In this document: positions 25,663 to 33,699 of the stretch, piece after piece
Numbering within the stretch: position 1 is the stretch's first letter
How the letters are laid out: each line of letters begins with the position of its first letter
Origin: Poindextera sp041691315
GTDB taxonomy: Bacteria; Pseudomonadota; Alphaproteobacteria; Caulobacterales; Caulobacteraceae
DNA: 64,000 bases
Reading direction: 5' to 3'
Assembly (NCBI GenBank): GCA_041691315.1
Contig: JBEPUW010000015.1
Coordinates: 1-64,000, forward strand
Notes under the pieces: generated by a model
What the model saw: the letters and a program-made list of their open reading frames with translations, nothing else
The model's database searches: none
Told to the model about the DNA's origin: nothing
Position numbers and translations under genes: made by a program

Positions 25663-27351
25663 ATGCTTGAAGCCATCCGAGCCGAGACACGGCCTGACGA
25701 CGGCGACCTGGAGCCGGCTTCGATCGCCGAGCGCGCGCCGCCGCGCCTGGTCTCAACCACCCATCCCACGTGGCTCTCGTCCGTGGTTTTCGCCGCCAAG
25801 GCGATGGTCTTCAGACTGGGCCGGTTGGCCGACGATCTGCGCGCGCCGCCGCCGCGGCTTGCGACGGGCGGCGCCGACCTGGCGCGGGCCGCCGGCGCCT
25901 CCCGCTCGCCGCTTTGGTCCGACGAGACCCTCGCCGAGCGGGCGCTGCAGCTCGGCAAGGTGCAGAACCTGCGTGTTGCGGCGCGGGCGCTCGATGACCT
26001 GTTCATCCCCGCCGGCGCGGTGTTCAGCTTCTGGCGTCAGGTGGGCCTGCCGTCGGCGGCGCGCGGCTACGCCACCGGCCGCATGCTGCAGCAGGGCTGC
26101 ATGGTCGCCTCGACCGGCGGCGGCCTCTGCCAGCTGTCCAATGCGCTCTACGAGGTCGCGCTGCAGGCCGGCTGCCGCATCGTCGAACGCCACACCCATT
26201 CGCGCATCGTCCCGGGCTCGCTCGCCGCCGAGGGGCGCGACGCCACGGTGGCCTGGAACTATGTCGATCTCCGCTTTGCCGCGGAGCGCGACCTGCGCCT
26301 GTCGGTGCGGCTGGATCGGGACACGCTGACCGTTCGCCTATTAGGCGCGGAGGAGCCCGTCGCGCGCATGCGGCCGGCGCCAAGAGCGATCGGCGTCCCG
26401 CTCATCCTGGCGCGCAGCTGCGCCTCGTGCGGCGAGACCGAGTGCTTCATGCATGAAGGCGACGCGCCAACAGCGGATATCCGTCGCCAAGCCTTCCTGG
26501 TCGATGAGGCCTGGCCGGAGTTCAAGGCCTACGTCCGCGAAACGGCCCGACCCGGCGACCGCCTGGGCCTGCCGCTGGACGGTGCGGCGCTGCATTTCGC
26601 CCGCTACGCCTGGCCGACGAGCGGCTTCGCGAAGGTGTCCAGCGCCCCGGTCGAGGCGCTGCGCCGCAGCCTGGCGCTGAGGCGCGCCGGCGGGCAGGGC
26701 GCCTTGCGGCGGAACGCCGAGCTTGACGCCGCACAGCGCATCGCCGCCCGCCTGGCCAGGACGCTGCCGCCCGAAATCGCCTCGGTGACCGTCGCCCAGT
26801 CCTATCTGCCCTTCCTCTGGCGCGATGGCGTGCTGGGCGGGCGCGACGTCACGGTGCTGATGACCCGGCTGCCGATGACGGTGTTGCAGGCGCGGTTGGA
26901 CGCGGCGGCGCACGACAACCCGCTCCAGGCCACCCTGGCGGATTTCCGCGCGCCGACCTGGCTGGCGACGGCCGAGGCCGAAGCCCTGGCCGACGCCGTC
27001 GCCATCGTCACGCCGCATGCCGAGATCGCCGCCCTGTTCGGCGCGCGCGCCGTGCGCCTGCCCTGGCAGACCGGACCACGGCGCGCGAGGGTCGCGACCC
27101 CCGTGCGCCGCATCGCCTTCCCCGGCCCGACGGTCGCCCGCAAAGGCGCATACGCCCTGCGCGAGGCGGCGCTGGCGCTGGACCTCGAGGTCATGCCGCT
27201 GGGCGCCGAGCTGGAGGGCGACGACTTCTGGCGCGGCGTCCGCATCGCGCCGCCGGGGGACTGGACCACGGCCGATGTCATGGTGCAGCCGGCCCTGGTC
27301 GAGGACCAGCCGCGCCAGCTGCTCGCGGCCCTGCCGCCGGCATGCCGGTGA
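25663..27351 (+). CDS. VanW-domain protein with glycosyltransferase-like C-terminus, frameshifted end
   Basis: 562 aa. Residues about 75-235 are a VanW domain (LRVAARALDDLFIPAGAVFS, STGGGLCQLSNALYEVAL, HTHSRIVPGS). The C-terminal 170 residues resemble the GT-B donor half: IAFPGPTVARKGAYALREAA and VMVQPALVEDQPRQLLAAL. The frame then breaks at 27333: it reads PPACR and stops, while the next frame continues as AAGMPVIATDACGL, the expected continuation. One missing G after 27333 explains it. VanW proteins are linked to cell envelope and antibiotic resistance but their biochemistry is unclear. GTG 25660 is an alternative start. Confidence 0.75.
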   Translation: MLEAIRAETRPDDGDLEPASIAERAPPRLVSTTHPTWLSSVVFAAKAMVFRLGRLADDLRAPPPRLATGGADLARAAGASRSPLWSDETLAERALQLGKVQNLRVAARALDDLFIPAGAVFSFWRQVGLPSAARGYATGRMLQQGCMVASTGGGLCQLSNALYEVALQAGCRIVERHTHSRIVPGSLAAEGRDATVAWNYVDLRFAAERDLRLSVRLDRDTLTVRLLGAEEPVARMRPAPRAIGVPLILARSCASCGETECFMHEGDAPTADIRRQAFLVDEAWPEFKAYVRETARPGDRLGLPLDGAALHFARYAWPTSGFAKVSSAPVEALRRSLALRRAGGQGALRRNAELDAAQRIAARLARTLPPEIASVTVAQSYLPFLWRDGVLGGRDVTVLMTRLPMTVLQARLDAAAHDNPLQATLADFRAPTWLATAEAEALADAVAIVTPHAEIAALFGARAVRLPWQTGPRRARVATPVRRIAFPGPTVARKGAYALREAALALDLEVMPLGAELEGDDFWRGVRIAPPGDWTTADVMVQPALVEDQPRQLLAALPPACR

Positions 27352-27485
27352 TCGCCACCGACGCGTGCGGCCTCGACCGCCAACTCGGGTTGGTCCTGCT
27401 GCCGCACGGGAACGCCGAAGCGCTGATTGCGGCGCTGTCCGCGATGATGGATACCGGTGAGGGCAGCACTCCGGGGCAGGGGTGA
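27333..27485 (+). pseudogene. Out-of-frame C-terminal remainder of the VanW/GT-like gene
   Basis: Fifty codons in the frame offset from the preceding CDS, reading AAGMPVIATDACGLDRQL and ending at TGA 27483-27485. AAGxPVIAT-x-ACGL is the classic motif at the nucleotide-sugar site of family-4-like glycosyltransferases, so this is the natural end of the upstream gene. It has no start codon context of its own apart from ATG 27342. It is either a real frameshift mutation or a sequencing/assembly error. Confidence 0.7.
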
Positions 27486-27512
27486 CGAGACCAGTAGGCT
27501 TAGGGGGCTGAA

Positions 27513-28739
27513 GTGTACGATCTTATCGTCGTCGGCGGCGGCATCGGCGGCTCGGCCTTGGCCACCGTGATGGCGCGGGCCGGGAAATCGGTGCTGCTTT
27601 TAGAACCTTCGACGGTCTATCAGGACCGGGTCCGCGGCGAGTGGATCGCGCCCTGGGGCGTCGCCGAGGTGCAGCAGTTGGGCCTGTACGATCTGCTGAT
27701 GGGGGCCGGCGGCCACCACATCGGCCGCCACGTCACCTATGACGAGAGCCGCGAACCGGCGGAGGCCGAGGCGGTCGGGATGCCGCTGAACATGTTCAAA
27801 CCTGGCGTGCCAGGGCCGCTCTGCCTGCGCCACCCGCACCACTGCCAGACCCTGTTCGACGAGGCGACCCGCGCCGGCGCCGAGGCGCTGCGCGGCATCA
27901 ACCTGATCGATGTGGTCACCGGCGCGCACCCGCGAGTGACCTACGAGATCGACGGTCGCACCGTGGAGGCGACCGGACGGCTGCTGGTCGGCGCCGACGG
28001 CCGCACCTCGCAGGTGCGCGAGGCCGGCCGCATCGTCCTGCACCAGGACCAGCCGCACCACTGGTTCGCCGGCTTGCTTGTCGACGGGGCCGAGGGTTGG
28101 GACGCGGATCTGCAGGCCATCGGCACCGAGGGCGACTTCGGCTTCCTGGCCTTTCCGCAAGGCGGCGGCCGGGTGCGCATCTATGGCGGCTACCCGCTGG
28201 AGCAAAGCCAGCGCTTCAAGGGTCCGGACGGGCCGCGGCGGTTTCTGGATGCATTCGCCATGGCCTGCAGCCCGGCCAATAAGCATTTGGTCGCCGGCGA
28301 ACCGGCTGGGCCCTTGTTCAGCTATTTCAACAACGATTCCTGGACCGACGAGCCCTTCGCCAAGGGTGTGGTGCTGATCGGCGACGCGGCCGGCTGGAAC
28401 GACCCGATCCTGGGCCTTGGCCTGTCGATCACCTACCGCGACGTGCGCATCGTCAGCGACCTGCTCAAGGCCAGCGACGACTGGGCGAACATGTCCTTCG
28501 CCAGCTATGCCGAGGAGCGCGCCGAGCGGATGCGCCGGCTGCGCTTCGTGGCCAAGCTCCAGGCCACCATCGACATGGAGTTCGGCGACGTCGCCAAGGC
28601 GCGGCGGCGCAGCCTGTTCGAACGCTCCGCCACCGATCCGAGCCTTGGCGCGCACGGCTTCGCGGTCCTGGCCGGGCCGGAAATGCTGCCGGCCGAGATC
28701 TTCACCGACGACCACCGCGCCCGCGTCCTCGGCGCATGA
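27513..28739 (+). CDS. FAD-dependent monooxygenase / geranylgeranyl-reductase-like flavoprotein
   Basis: 408 aa, GTG start behind a GGGGG ribosome site. Rossmann motif LIVVGGGIGGSALATVMARA (residues 4-23), GADGRTSQVRE as the DG motif, and GVVLIGDAAGWNDPILGLGL as the GD motif mark a class A flavin monooxygenase (PHBH fold). The substrate is unknown. Its stop overlaps the next gene's start (ATGA), coupling it to a phosphotransferase-type kinase. Confidence 0.88.
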   Translation: MYDLIVVGGGIGGSALATVMARAGKSVLLLEPSTVYQDRVRGEWIAPWGVAEVQQLGLYDLLMGAGGHHIGRHVTYDESREPAEAEAVGMPLNMFKPGVPGPLCLRHPHHCQTLFDEATRAGAEALRGINLIDVVTGAHPRVTYEIDGRTVEATGRLLVGADGRTSQVREAGRIVLHQDQPHHWFAGLLVDGAEGWDADLQAIGTEGDFGFLAFPQGGGRVRIYGGYPLEQSQRFKGPDGPRRFLDAFAMACSPANKHLVAGEPAGPLFSYFNNDSWTDEPFAKGVVLIGDAAGWNDPILGLGLSITYRDVRIVSDLLKASDDWANMSFASYAEERAERMRRLRFVAKLQATIDMEFGDVAKARRRSLFERSATDPSLGAHGFAVLAGPEMLPAEIFTDDHRARVLGA

Positions 28740-29809
28740 GCGCGCCAGCGGCTCCCGACATCCGGCGGCCGGCCGCGGTCGATGCCGACTGGTTGACCGC
28801 GGTCCTGCAGCAGGCCGGCGTCGACGCTGTGGTGCGGGACTTCACCGCCGCCAATGTCGGCACCGGCCAGATCGGCGAGAGTGTCCGTTTCGCCCTCGAC
28901 TATGCGCGCGGCGGCGACGAGGCGCCGGCCTCGCTGGTCGGCAAGTTCCCTTCGTCCGGCGAGCAGAGCCGCAGCACCGGCGTGGCGCTTGGCAACTACA
29001 TCCGCGAGGTGCGCTTCTATCAAGAGCTCGCGCCCACCGCGCTGATCCACACGCCGCGCTGCTATTTCACCGACGTCGACGAGGCGACCAGCGAGTTCGT
29101 GCTGATGATGGAGGACCTGTCGCCGGCCGAGCAGGGCGACCAGCTGGCCGGCGTCAGCCTGGACCAGGCCCGGCTGGCGGTGATCGAGGCGGCCAAATTG
29201 CACGCCTCGCACTGGGGCGACGACAGTCTGGACGAGTTGCCGTGGGTGTCGGGCTCCAAGGCCGCGGCGCCCAGCGTCGCCTCCGACGGCATGGTCGCGG
29301 CGCTCTGGCAGGGGTTCCGGCAACGCTATGGGCCGCAGCTACAACCGCACTGGATCGAGGCGGGAGAGCGGCTGTCGTCGCGCTTCGGCGAACTGGCCAC
29401 CCAGCACGACGGCCCGCGCTGCCTGACCCACAACGACTATCGGCCCGACAACATGATGTTCGCCAGCGCCAGGGGCGGCCATCCGCTGACCGTGCTCGAC
29501 TGGCAGTCCTTCGCCTATGGCGCCGGCCCGACCGACCTGGCCTATTTCCTGGCCGGCGCGGTGTCGCCGGAAGTGCGCCGTGCCCACGAGCCAGAGTTCC
29601 TCGACCTATACCTGACGACGCTCACCGGGCTGGGCGTCACCGGCTACGGCATGGACGATCTGAAGCGCCACTACGGCCAGGGCGCCTACCTGCTCTTCGT
29701 CACCGCCTTCTTCGCCGCCATGGTCGTCACCCAGACCGAGCGCGGCGACGAAATGTTCCTCCGCATGCTCGGCGGCGCCGCCGACCACATGCGCGATCAT
29801 GGGGCTTAA
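28736..29809 (+). CDS. Phosphotransferase (ecdysteroid-kinase-like / APH fold)
   Basis: 357 aa kinase-like protein. CLTHNDYRPDNMMFASA is the Brenner catalytic loop (H-N-D-x4-N) and TVLDWQSFAYG carries the metal-binding Asp; an N-terminal lobe with IGESVRFALDY and LVGKFPSS (ATP lysine) is present. The family phosphorylates small hydroxylated compounds such as steroids or aminoglycosides; the substrate here is unknown. Its ATGA overlap with the flavoprotein suggests that the oxidised product is phosphorylated, an inference from context. Confidence 0.85.
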   Translation: MSAPAAPDIRRPAAVDADWLTAVLQQAGVDAVVRDFTAANVGTGQIGESVRFALDYARGGDEAPASLVGKFPSSGEQSRSTGVALGNYIREVRFYQELAPTALIHTPRCYFTDVDEATSEFVLMMEDLSPAEQGDQLAGVSLDQARLAVIEAAKLHASHWGDDSLDELPWVSGSKAAAPSVASDGMVAALWQGFRQRYGPQLQPHWIEAGERLSSRFGELATQHDGPRCLTHNDYRPDNMMFASARGGHPLTVLDWQSFAYGAGPTDLAYFLAGAVSPEVRRAHEPEFLDLYLTTLTGLGVTGYGMDDLKRHYGQGAYLLFVTAFFAAMVVTQTERGDEMFLRMLGGAADHMRDHGA

Positions 29810-29850
29810 CCGCTGCAGCCTTATCCAATTGGGCAGGCAATCCCACCAAG

Positions 29851-29995
29851 CCCCTTCCCCCTTGCGGGGAAGGGGTTGGGGATAGGGGTGTCAGCGCCGC
29901 GCTTACGGTCTGGAGACAATCCCCGGACATCCGTCGCCGCCTTCAGCAGCGCACCCCCACCCCTAACCCCTCCCCGCAAGGGGGAGGGGAACCCC
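29851..29995. repeat. Inverted C/T-rich repeat pair
   Basis: The arm around 29851-29900 (CCCTTGCGGGGAAGGGGTTG and GGGATAGGGGTG) and the arm around 29951-29995 (CACCCCTAACCCCTCCCCGC then AAGGGGGAGGGG) are inverted. They belong to the same general family as the 23396-23548 pair and the 54344-54372 unit. It lies between the kinase gene and the convergent YjbR gene and may act as a bidirectional transcription end. Confidence 0.75.
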
Positions 29996-30032
29996 GCGAG
30001 CGCGTCACTGGTCGAAAATTGAACTGATGTCG

Positions 30033-30377
30033 TTAACGCCCAACCAGCCGCTTGGGCGCGACGCCGGACCAGGCCAGGCGCAGGAGGTTGGTCATTTCGT
30101 CCTCGTCGCAAAGCTCGTGGAATACGAAAGTCCAGCCCATGCGCGCGGCGGTGACGGCGCGATTGCCCTTGCCCGACACGGGTTCGACGACGCCTGGGCG
30201 GCCTTCGACCAGGTTGTGCTGGTCCTCGGGATCGAGCTTGATCGTCACCCGGCCGGGCTCGCGCAGCACCGCGAAGATCTTCTTGTTCACCCGAAACGAC
30301 GGCGCGTTGAAATGGTCGGACTCGGTCACTTCCGGAAGGCTGAGCGCGAGGCGGCGGACGTCGTCGAGGCTGGCCAT
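30033..30377 (-). CDS. MmcQ/YjbR family DNA-binding-fold protein
   Basis: 114 aa from ATG 30377. The pattern RRLALSLPEVTESDHFNAPS, FRVNKKIFAVL and RVTIKLDPEDQHNLVE is that of the YjbR/MmcQ family (CyaY-like fold, sometimes called DNA-binding). Function is not established; members are often next to efflux or stress genes. The longer upstream frame is not used because it overlaps the radical SAM gene and is Arg/Pro-rich. Confidence 0.85.
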   Translation of the reverse strand: MASLDDVRRLALSLPEVTESDHFNAPSFRVNKKIFAVLREPGRVTIKLDPEDQHNLVEGRPGVVEPVSGKGNRAVTAARMGWTFVFHELCDEDEMTNLLRLAWSGVAPKRLVGR

Positions 30378-30409
30378 GCGGCGATCATGCAGGCAAATCG
30401 GCTGACGGC

Positions 30410-31486
30410 CTAGCCGAACAGCTCCATCTGGTTCGGATCGGCCGAGGGGCGCTGGAACAGGCCGAGTTCCATCGGTGGGAGGGGGCGGTCGAGGCCGTGC
30501 TTGCGCGCCGCCAGGCGAAAGCGGGTGGCGACCAGATCGGCCACCGGGCCTTCGCCGCGCATGCGCTTGCCCCATTCCGGATCGTACTCCTTGCCGCGGT
30601 GGGTCTGGCGCACGAGCGACATCACCCGCCTGGCGCGGTCCGGCCGTTCGGCTTCCAGCCACTCGCGGAACAGGTCCTTGATCTCGCGCGGGAGCCTGAG
30701 CATCGTGTAATAGGCGCGCGCCGCGCCGACCTCGGCGCCGCGCTCCAGCACCGCCTCCATCTCATGGTCGTTCAGGCCTGGAATCACCGGCGCAAAACCG
30801 ATGAAGGTCGGAATCCCCGCGGCGGACAACTGTCGGATGGCGTCGATACGGCGCTCGGGCGTCGAGGCCCTCGGCTCCATGGCCCGCGCCAGCTTGCGGT
30901 CGAGGGAGGTCACGGAGACGGCGACGGCGGCCAGTCCCTGGGCGGCCATCGGCGCCAGGATGTCGATGTCGCGGATGACCAGGGCGTTCTTGGTGGTGAT
31001 GCCGACCGGGTGCTTGTAGCGCGCCAGCACCTTTAGGATCTCGCGGGTGATCTGCAGCTTGCGCTCGATCGGCTGGTAGGGGTCGGTATTGGCGCCCAGC
31101 TGGATGCGCGCCGGCTGGTAGCTGCGCTTGGCCAGTTCGCGCTCCAGCAGCTGCGCCGCCTCCGGCTTGAAGAACAGTTGGGTCTCGAAATCCAGGCCGG
31201 GCGACAGGCCGAGATAGGCGTGGCTCGGCCGAGCGTAGCAATAGATGCAGCCGTGTTCGCAGCCGCGATAGGGATTGATCGAGCGGTCGAAACCGATGTC
31301 CGGGCTGTCGTTGCGGCTGACGATCGTCCGCGCCTTTTCCGCCGTCAGCGTCGTCTCCAGCTGCGCCGGCTCGCCGTCTTCCTCGGTCCAGCCGTCGTCG
31401 AATGTCCCGCGCGTGAAGGCGTCGAAGCGGCTGCTATGGTTGGAGCGCGAGGCGCGCCCGCGGGCGTTGACGGGCAGGGTGGGCAT
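30410..31486 (-). CDS. PA0069-family radical SAM protein (SPL-like)
   Basis: 358 aa. NPYRGCEHGCIYCYARPSH holds the radical-SAM C-x3-C-x2-C motif that binds the [4Fe-4S] cluster used to cleave SAM. GANTDPYQPIERKLQITREI and VGITTKNALVIRDIDIL are family-specific and shared with spore-photoproduct-lyase relatives. The reaction is unknown, but DNA repair is often suggested. A LexA-type box lies 25-39 nt upstream of the start, so SOS control is likely. Confidence 0.92.
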   Translation of the reverse strand: MPTLPVNARGRASRSNHSSRFDAFTRGTFDDGWTEEDGEPAQLETTLTAEKARTIVSRNDSPDIGFDRSINPYRGCEHGCIYCYARPSHAYLGLSPGLDFETQLFFKPEAAQLLERELAKRSYQPARIQLGANTDPYQPIERKLQITREILKVLARYKHPVGITTKNALVIRDIDILAPMAAQGLAAVAVSVTSLDRKLARAMEPRASTPERRIDAIRQLSAAGIPTFIGFAPVIPGLNDHEMEAVLERGAEVGAARAYYTMLRLPREIKDLFREWLEAERPDRARRVMSLVRQTHRGKEYDPEWGKRMRGEGPVADLVATRFRLAARKHGLDRPLPPMELGLFQRPSADPNQMELFG

Positions 31487-31510
31487 GGCTTTACCCTGAA
31501 CCCATCATAA

Positions 31511-31525
31511 GAACATATCAAGAAC
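31511..31525. promoter_or_regulatory. LexA (SOS) box between divergent genes
   Basis: GAACATATCAAGAAC is a direct repeat GAAC-N7-GAAC, identical in pattern to the alphaproteobacterial LexA operator (GTTC-N7-GTTC on the other strand). It is 25 nt from the radical SAM start (minus strand) and 31 nt from the GT2 start (plus strand), a spacing suitable for repressing one or both promoters. Confidence 0.75.
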
Positions 31526-31556
31526 ATCTATTGACGCGCCGACGTGGCGCGGCTTG

Positions 31557-32108
31557 ATGCCGGACATGATCTCGGCGGTGATCGCGACCCTGAACGACGA
31601 GGCCCGGCTGGAGGCGACCCTGGCCGCTCTGACCGCGCCGGCCATCGACGGCTTCGTGCGCGAGGTGATCGTCGCCGACGCCGGGTCCACCGACACGACC
31701 CTGGCCATCGCCGAGGAGGCCGGCGCCCGGATCGTCCAGGCTAAGGTCGACACGGCGCTCGTTGAAGGCTGCACGGCGGCGCGCCAGCCCTGGTTCCTGT
31801 TGCTGAAGGCCGGGACCCGGCCGCAGGCCGGGTGGGAACAGGCGGCCTGGCGGCACGTCAACGACCATTCGGGCGCCGCCGGCTGGTTTCAGCTGTCGCT
31901 CAAGGCTGGCGGCCCAGGCGCGCGGCTGGAAGAGGCCAGGGCCAATCTCGCCGCCCGCCTGCTCGGCCGCCTACGCCCCGAACACGGGTTGCTGATCCCC
32001 CGGCGACTGTTCGAGGAGACGCTGGAACGACGATCCGGACCCGTCAGCCTGCCGCTGCGAACCGGTCGCCGGGTGCTGCGACCGCTGGGGGCGCGGATCC
32101 TGGCCTAG
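31557..32108 (+). CDS. Short family 2 glycosyltransferase
   Basis: 183 aa. MISAVIATLNDEARLEATLA and EVIVADAGSTDTTLAIAEE are the nucleotide-sugar-binding start of a GT-A fold GT2 enzyme, with DAGSTD as the first Asp motif. The protein stops after about 180 residues, shorter than most GT2s, with a C-terminal EHGLLIPRRLFEET segment like the acceptor loop of small GT2 enzymes. No transmembrane segment. It is divergent from the radical SAM gene across the LexA box. Confidence 0.8.
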   Translation: MPDMISAVIATLNDEARLEATLAALTAPAIDGFVREVIVADAGSTDTTLAIAEEAGARIVQAKVDTALVEGCTAARQPWFLLLKAGTRPQAGWEQAAWRHVNDHSGAAGWFQLSLKAGGPGARLEEARANLAARLLGRLRPEHGLLIPRRLFEETLERRSGPVSLPLRTGRRVLRPLGARILA

Positions 32109-32171
32109 CGTGCTTGACCGCGGGCCGATTGCGGCAAACCGTGGCCTCGTGCAGCACAGGAGCGACACCGC

Positions 32172-32927
32172 ATGTCCGAGCCCATCCTGCTGATCGAGAT
32201 TGACGGCCCGATTGCGCGCCTGACGCTCAACGATCCCGGCCGCGCCAACGCGCTCTCCGAGGCGATGATCGCAGCACTCTCAGGCGCGCTCGCCGACCTC
32301 GGCGCTGACCCGGCCGTCCGCGTGATTGTCCTTGGCGCCAGCGGACGGCTGTTCTGCGCCGGCCACGACCTGGTCGAGCTGAGGGACGGCCGGGACACGG
32401 CCGCCCACGAAGACCTCTTCGCCCAATGCTCCGCCCTGATGCAGGCGATCGTCGCCTGTCCCAAGCCGGTCATCGCCCGCGTCCAGGGCGCCGCGGTGGC
32501 GGCCGGCTGCCAGCTGGTCGCGAGCTGCGACCTGGCGTTTAGCGCCGATACCGCCCGGTTCGCGGTCTCCGGCATCAATCTGGGGCTCTTCTGCTCGACG
32601 CCCGGCGTGGCGCTGGCGCGCGCCGTCAGCCGCAAGGCTGCGCTTGAGATGCTGCTGACCGGCCGCTTCGTCGGCGCGGCCGAGGCCGCCGAAATGGGGC
32701 TGATCAACCGCGCCGTACCCACCGGCGACCTCGACGCCGTCGTGGACGAGGCGACGCTGGCCATCGCCGCCAAGGCGCCCGATGCCATCGCGCTCGGCAA
32801 GCGGGTCTTTCAGCGCCAGATCGAGCTGCCGCTGGACGAAGGCTACGTCGTGGCGTCGAAGGCCATGGCCGAGAATCTGGAGTTCGAAAGCGCCCAGGCC
32901 GGCATCGACGGGTTCCTCAAGCGCTGA
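32172..32927 (+). CDS. Enoyl-CoA hydratase/isomerase family protein (ECHDC3-like)
   Basis: 251 aa crotonase-fold protein. VLGASGRLFCAGHDLVEL forms the oxyanion-hole strand, and AAVAAGCQLVASCDLAFSAD the second; the C-terminal LTGRFVGAAEAAEMGLINRA is typical. The usual hydratase glutamates are not obvious, so substrate and reaction are uncertain. It is convergent with another crotonase gene at 32940. Confidence 0.88.
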   Translation: MSEPILLIEIDGPIARLTLNDPGRANALSEAMIAALSGALADLGADPAVRVIVLGASGRLFCAGHDLVELRDGRDTAAHEDLFAQCSALMQAIVACPKPVIARVQGAAVAAGCQLVASCDLAFSADTARFAVSGINLGLFCSTPGVALARAVSRKAALEMLLTGRFVGAAEAAEMGLINRAVPTGDLDAVVDEATLAIAAKAPDAIALGKRVFQRQIELPLDEGYVVASKAMAENLEFESAQAGIDGFLKR

Positions 32928-32939
32928 GCCCTCGTCCGG

Positions 32940-33689
32940 CTAACCGCCCCGCCGGGCGATCATCAGCATCTGGGCGCGTTCTTCCAGTTCGTAGGCGATC
33001 TCGAGGCTTGGGCTTTCCAGGGCCGCGTCGAGGCTGCGTTTGGTCAGCCGCAGGGCGTCAGGCTGAGCCTTCAGCATGTCGGCGGCGAGCGCCTCGCCAT
33101 AGGCGTCCAGGTCCGCCTCGGAGGTCACCGCCGCGACCAGGCCGGCGGCGAGGCCGGCCTCGGCGCGCAAGGGCCGGCCCGCCAGCAGCATCTCGCGGGC
33201 GCGCGAAACGCCAATGGCGCGCTGCAGGCGCCAGCTCACGCCCAGCTCGGCGCCCGAAAGGCCGATGGCGAGGAAGGCCGGGTGGAAGGCGGCGCTTTCG
33301 CTGGCGACCACGATGTCGGCGGAAAGCGCGATGGTCAGGCCGCCGCCGGCCGCGGCGCCGCGCACCAGGGCGATGATCGGCTGCGGGCAGGCGCGCATGG
33401 CCTTTTGCATGTCGCGCAAGGTCCAGTCGCCGTTCGGGCCGTCCTGCAGCGCCTCTGGCGTGCCGGCGGCCTTGAGGTCGGCGCCGGCGCAGAAGGCCCG
33501 GCCGGCGCCGCGCAGGATCACCACGCGGGTCTCGCGCTTGCGGCGCAGGCCCTCGAAATAGTCCAGCAGCGCCTCGGTCAGCGGCTGGTTCAGGGCGTTC
33601 AGCCGATCCGGCCGGTTCAGGGTGACCCGCTCGATCTCGCCAAGGCGCTCGACCACGAGCACGTCCGTCGTCGCAACCGTTTCGCTCAT
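32940..33689 (-). CDS. Enoyl-CoA hydratase/isomerase family protein
   Basis: 249 aa from ATG 33689, preferred over ATG 33695 because the GAGG ribosome site is 8 nt away. LRGAGRAFCAGADLKAAG and GAAAGGGLTIALSADIVVA are the two oxyanion-hole motifs; AIGLSGAELGVSWRLQRAIG follows. It lies just downstream of an acyl-CoA ligase gene on the same strand, so the two probably act in one acyl-CoA degradation path. Confidence 0.9.
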   Translation of the reverse strand: MSETVATTDVLVVERLGEIERVTLNRPDRLNALNQPLTEALLDYFEGLRRKRETRVVILRGAGRAFCAGADLKAAGTPEALQDGPNGDWTLRDMQKAMRACPQPIIALVRGAAAGGGLTIALSADIVVASESAAFHPAFLAIGLSGAELGVSWRLQRAIGVSRAREMLLAGRPLRAEAGLAAGLVAAVTSEADLDAYGEALAADMLKAQPDALRLTKRSLDAALESPSLEIAYELEERAQMLMIARRGG

Positions 33690-33699
33690 GCTCATGGCC

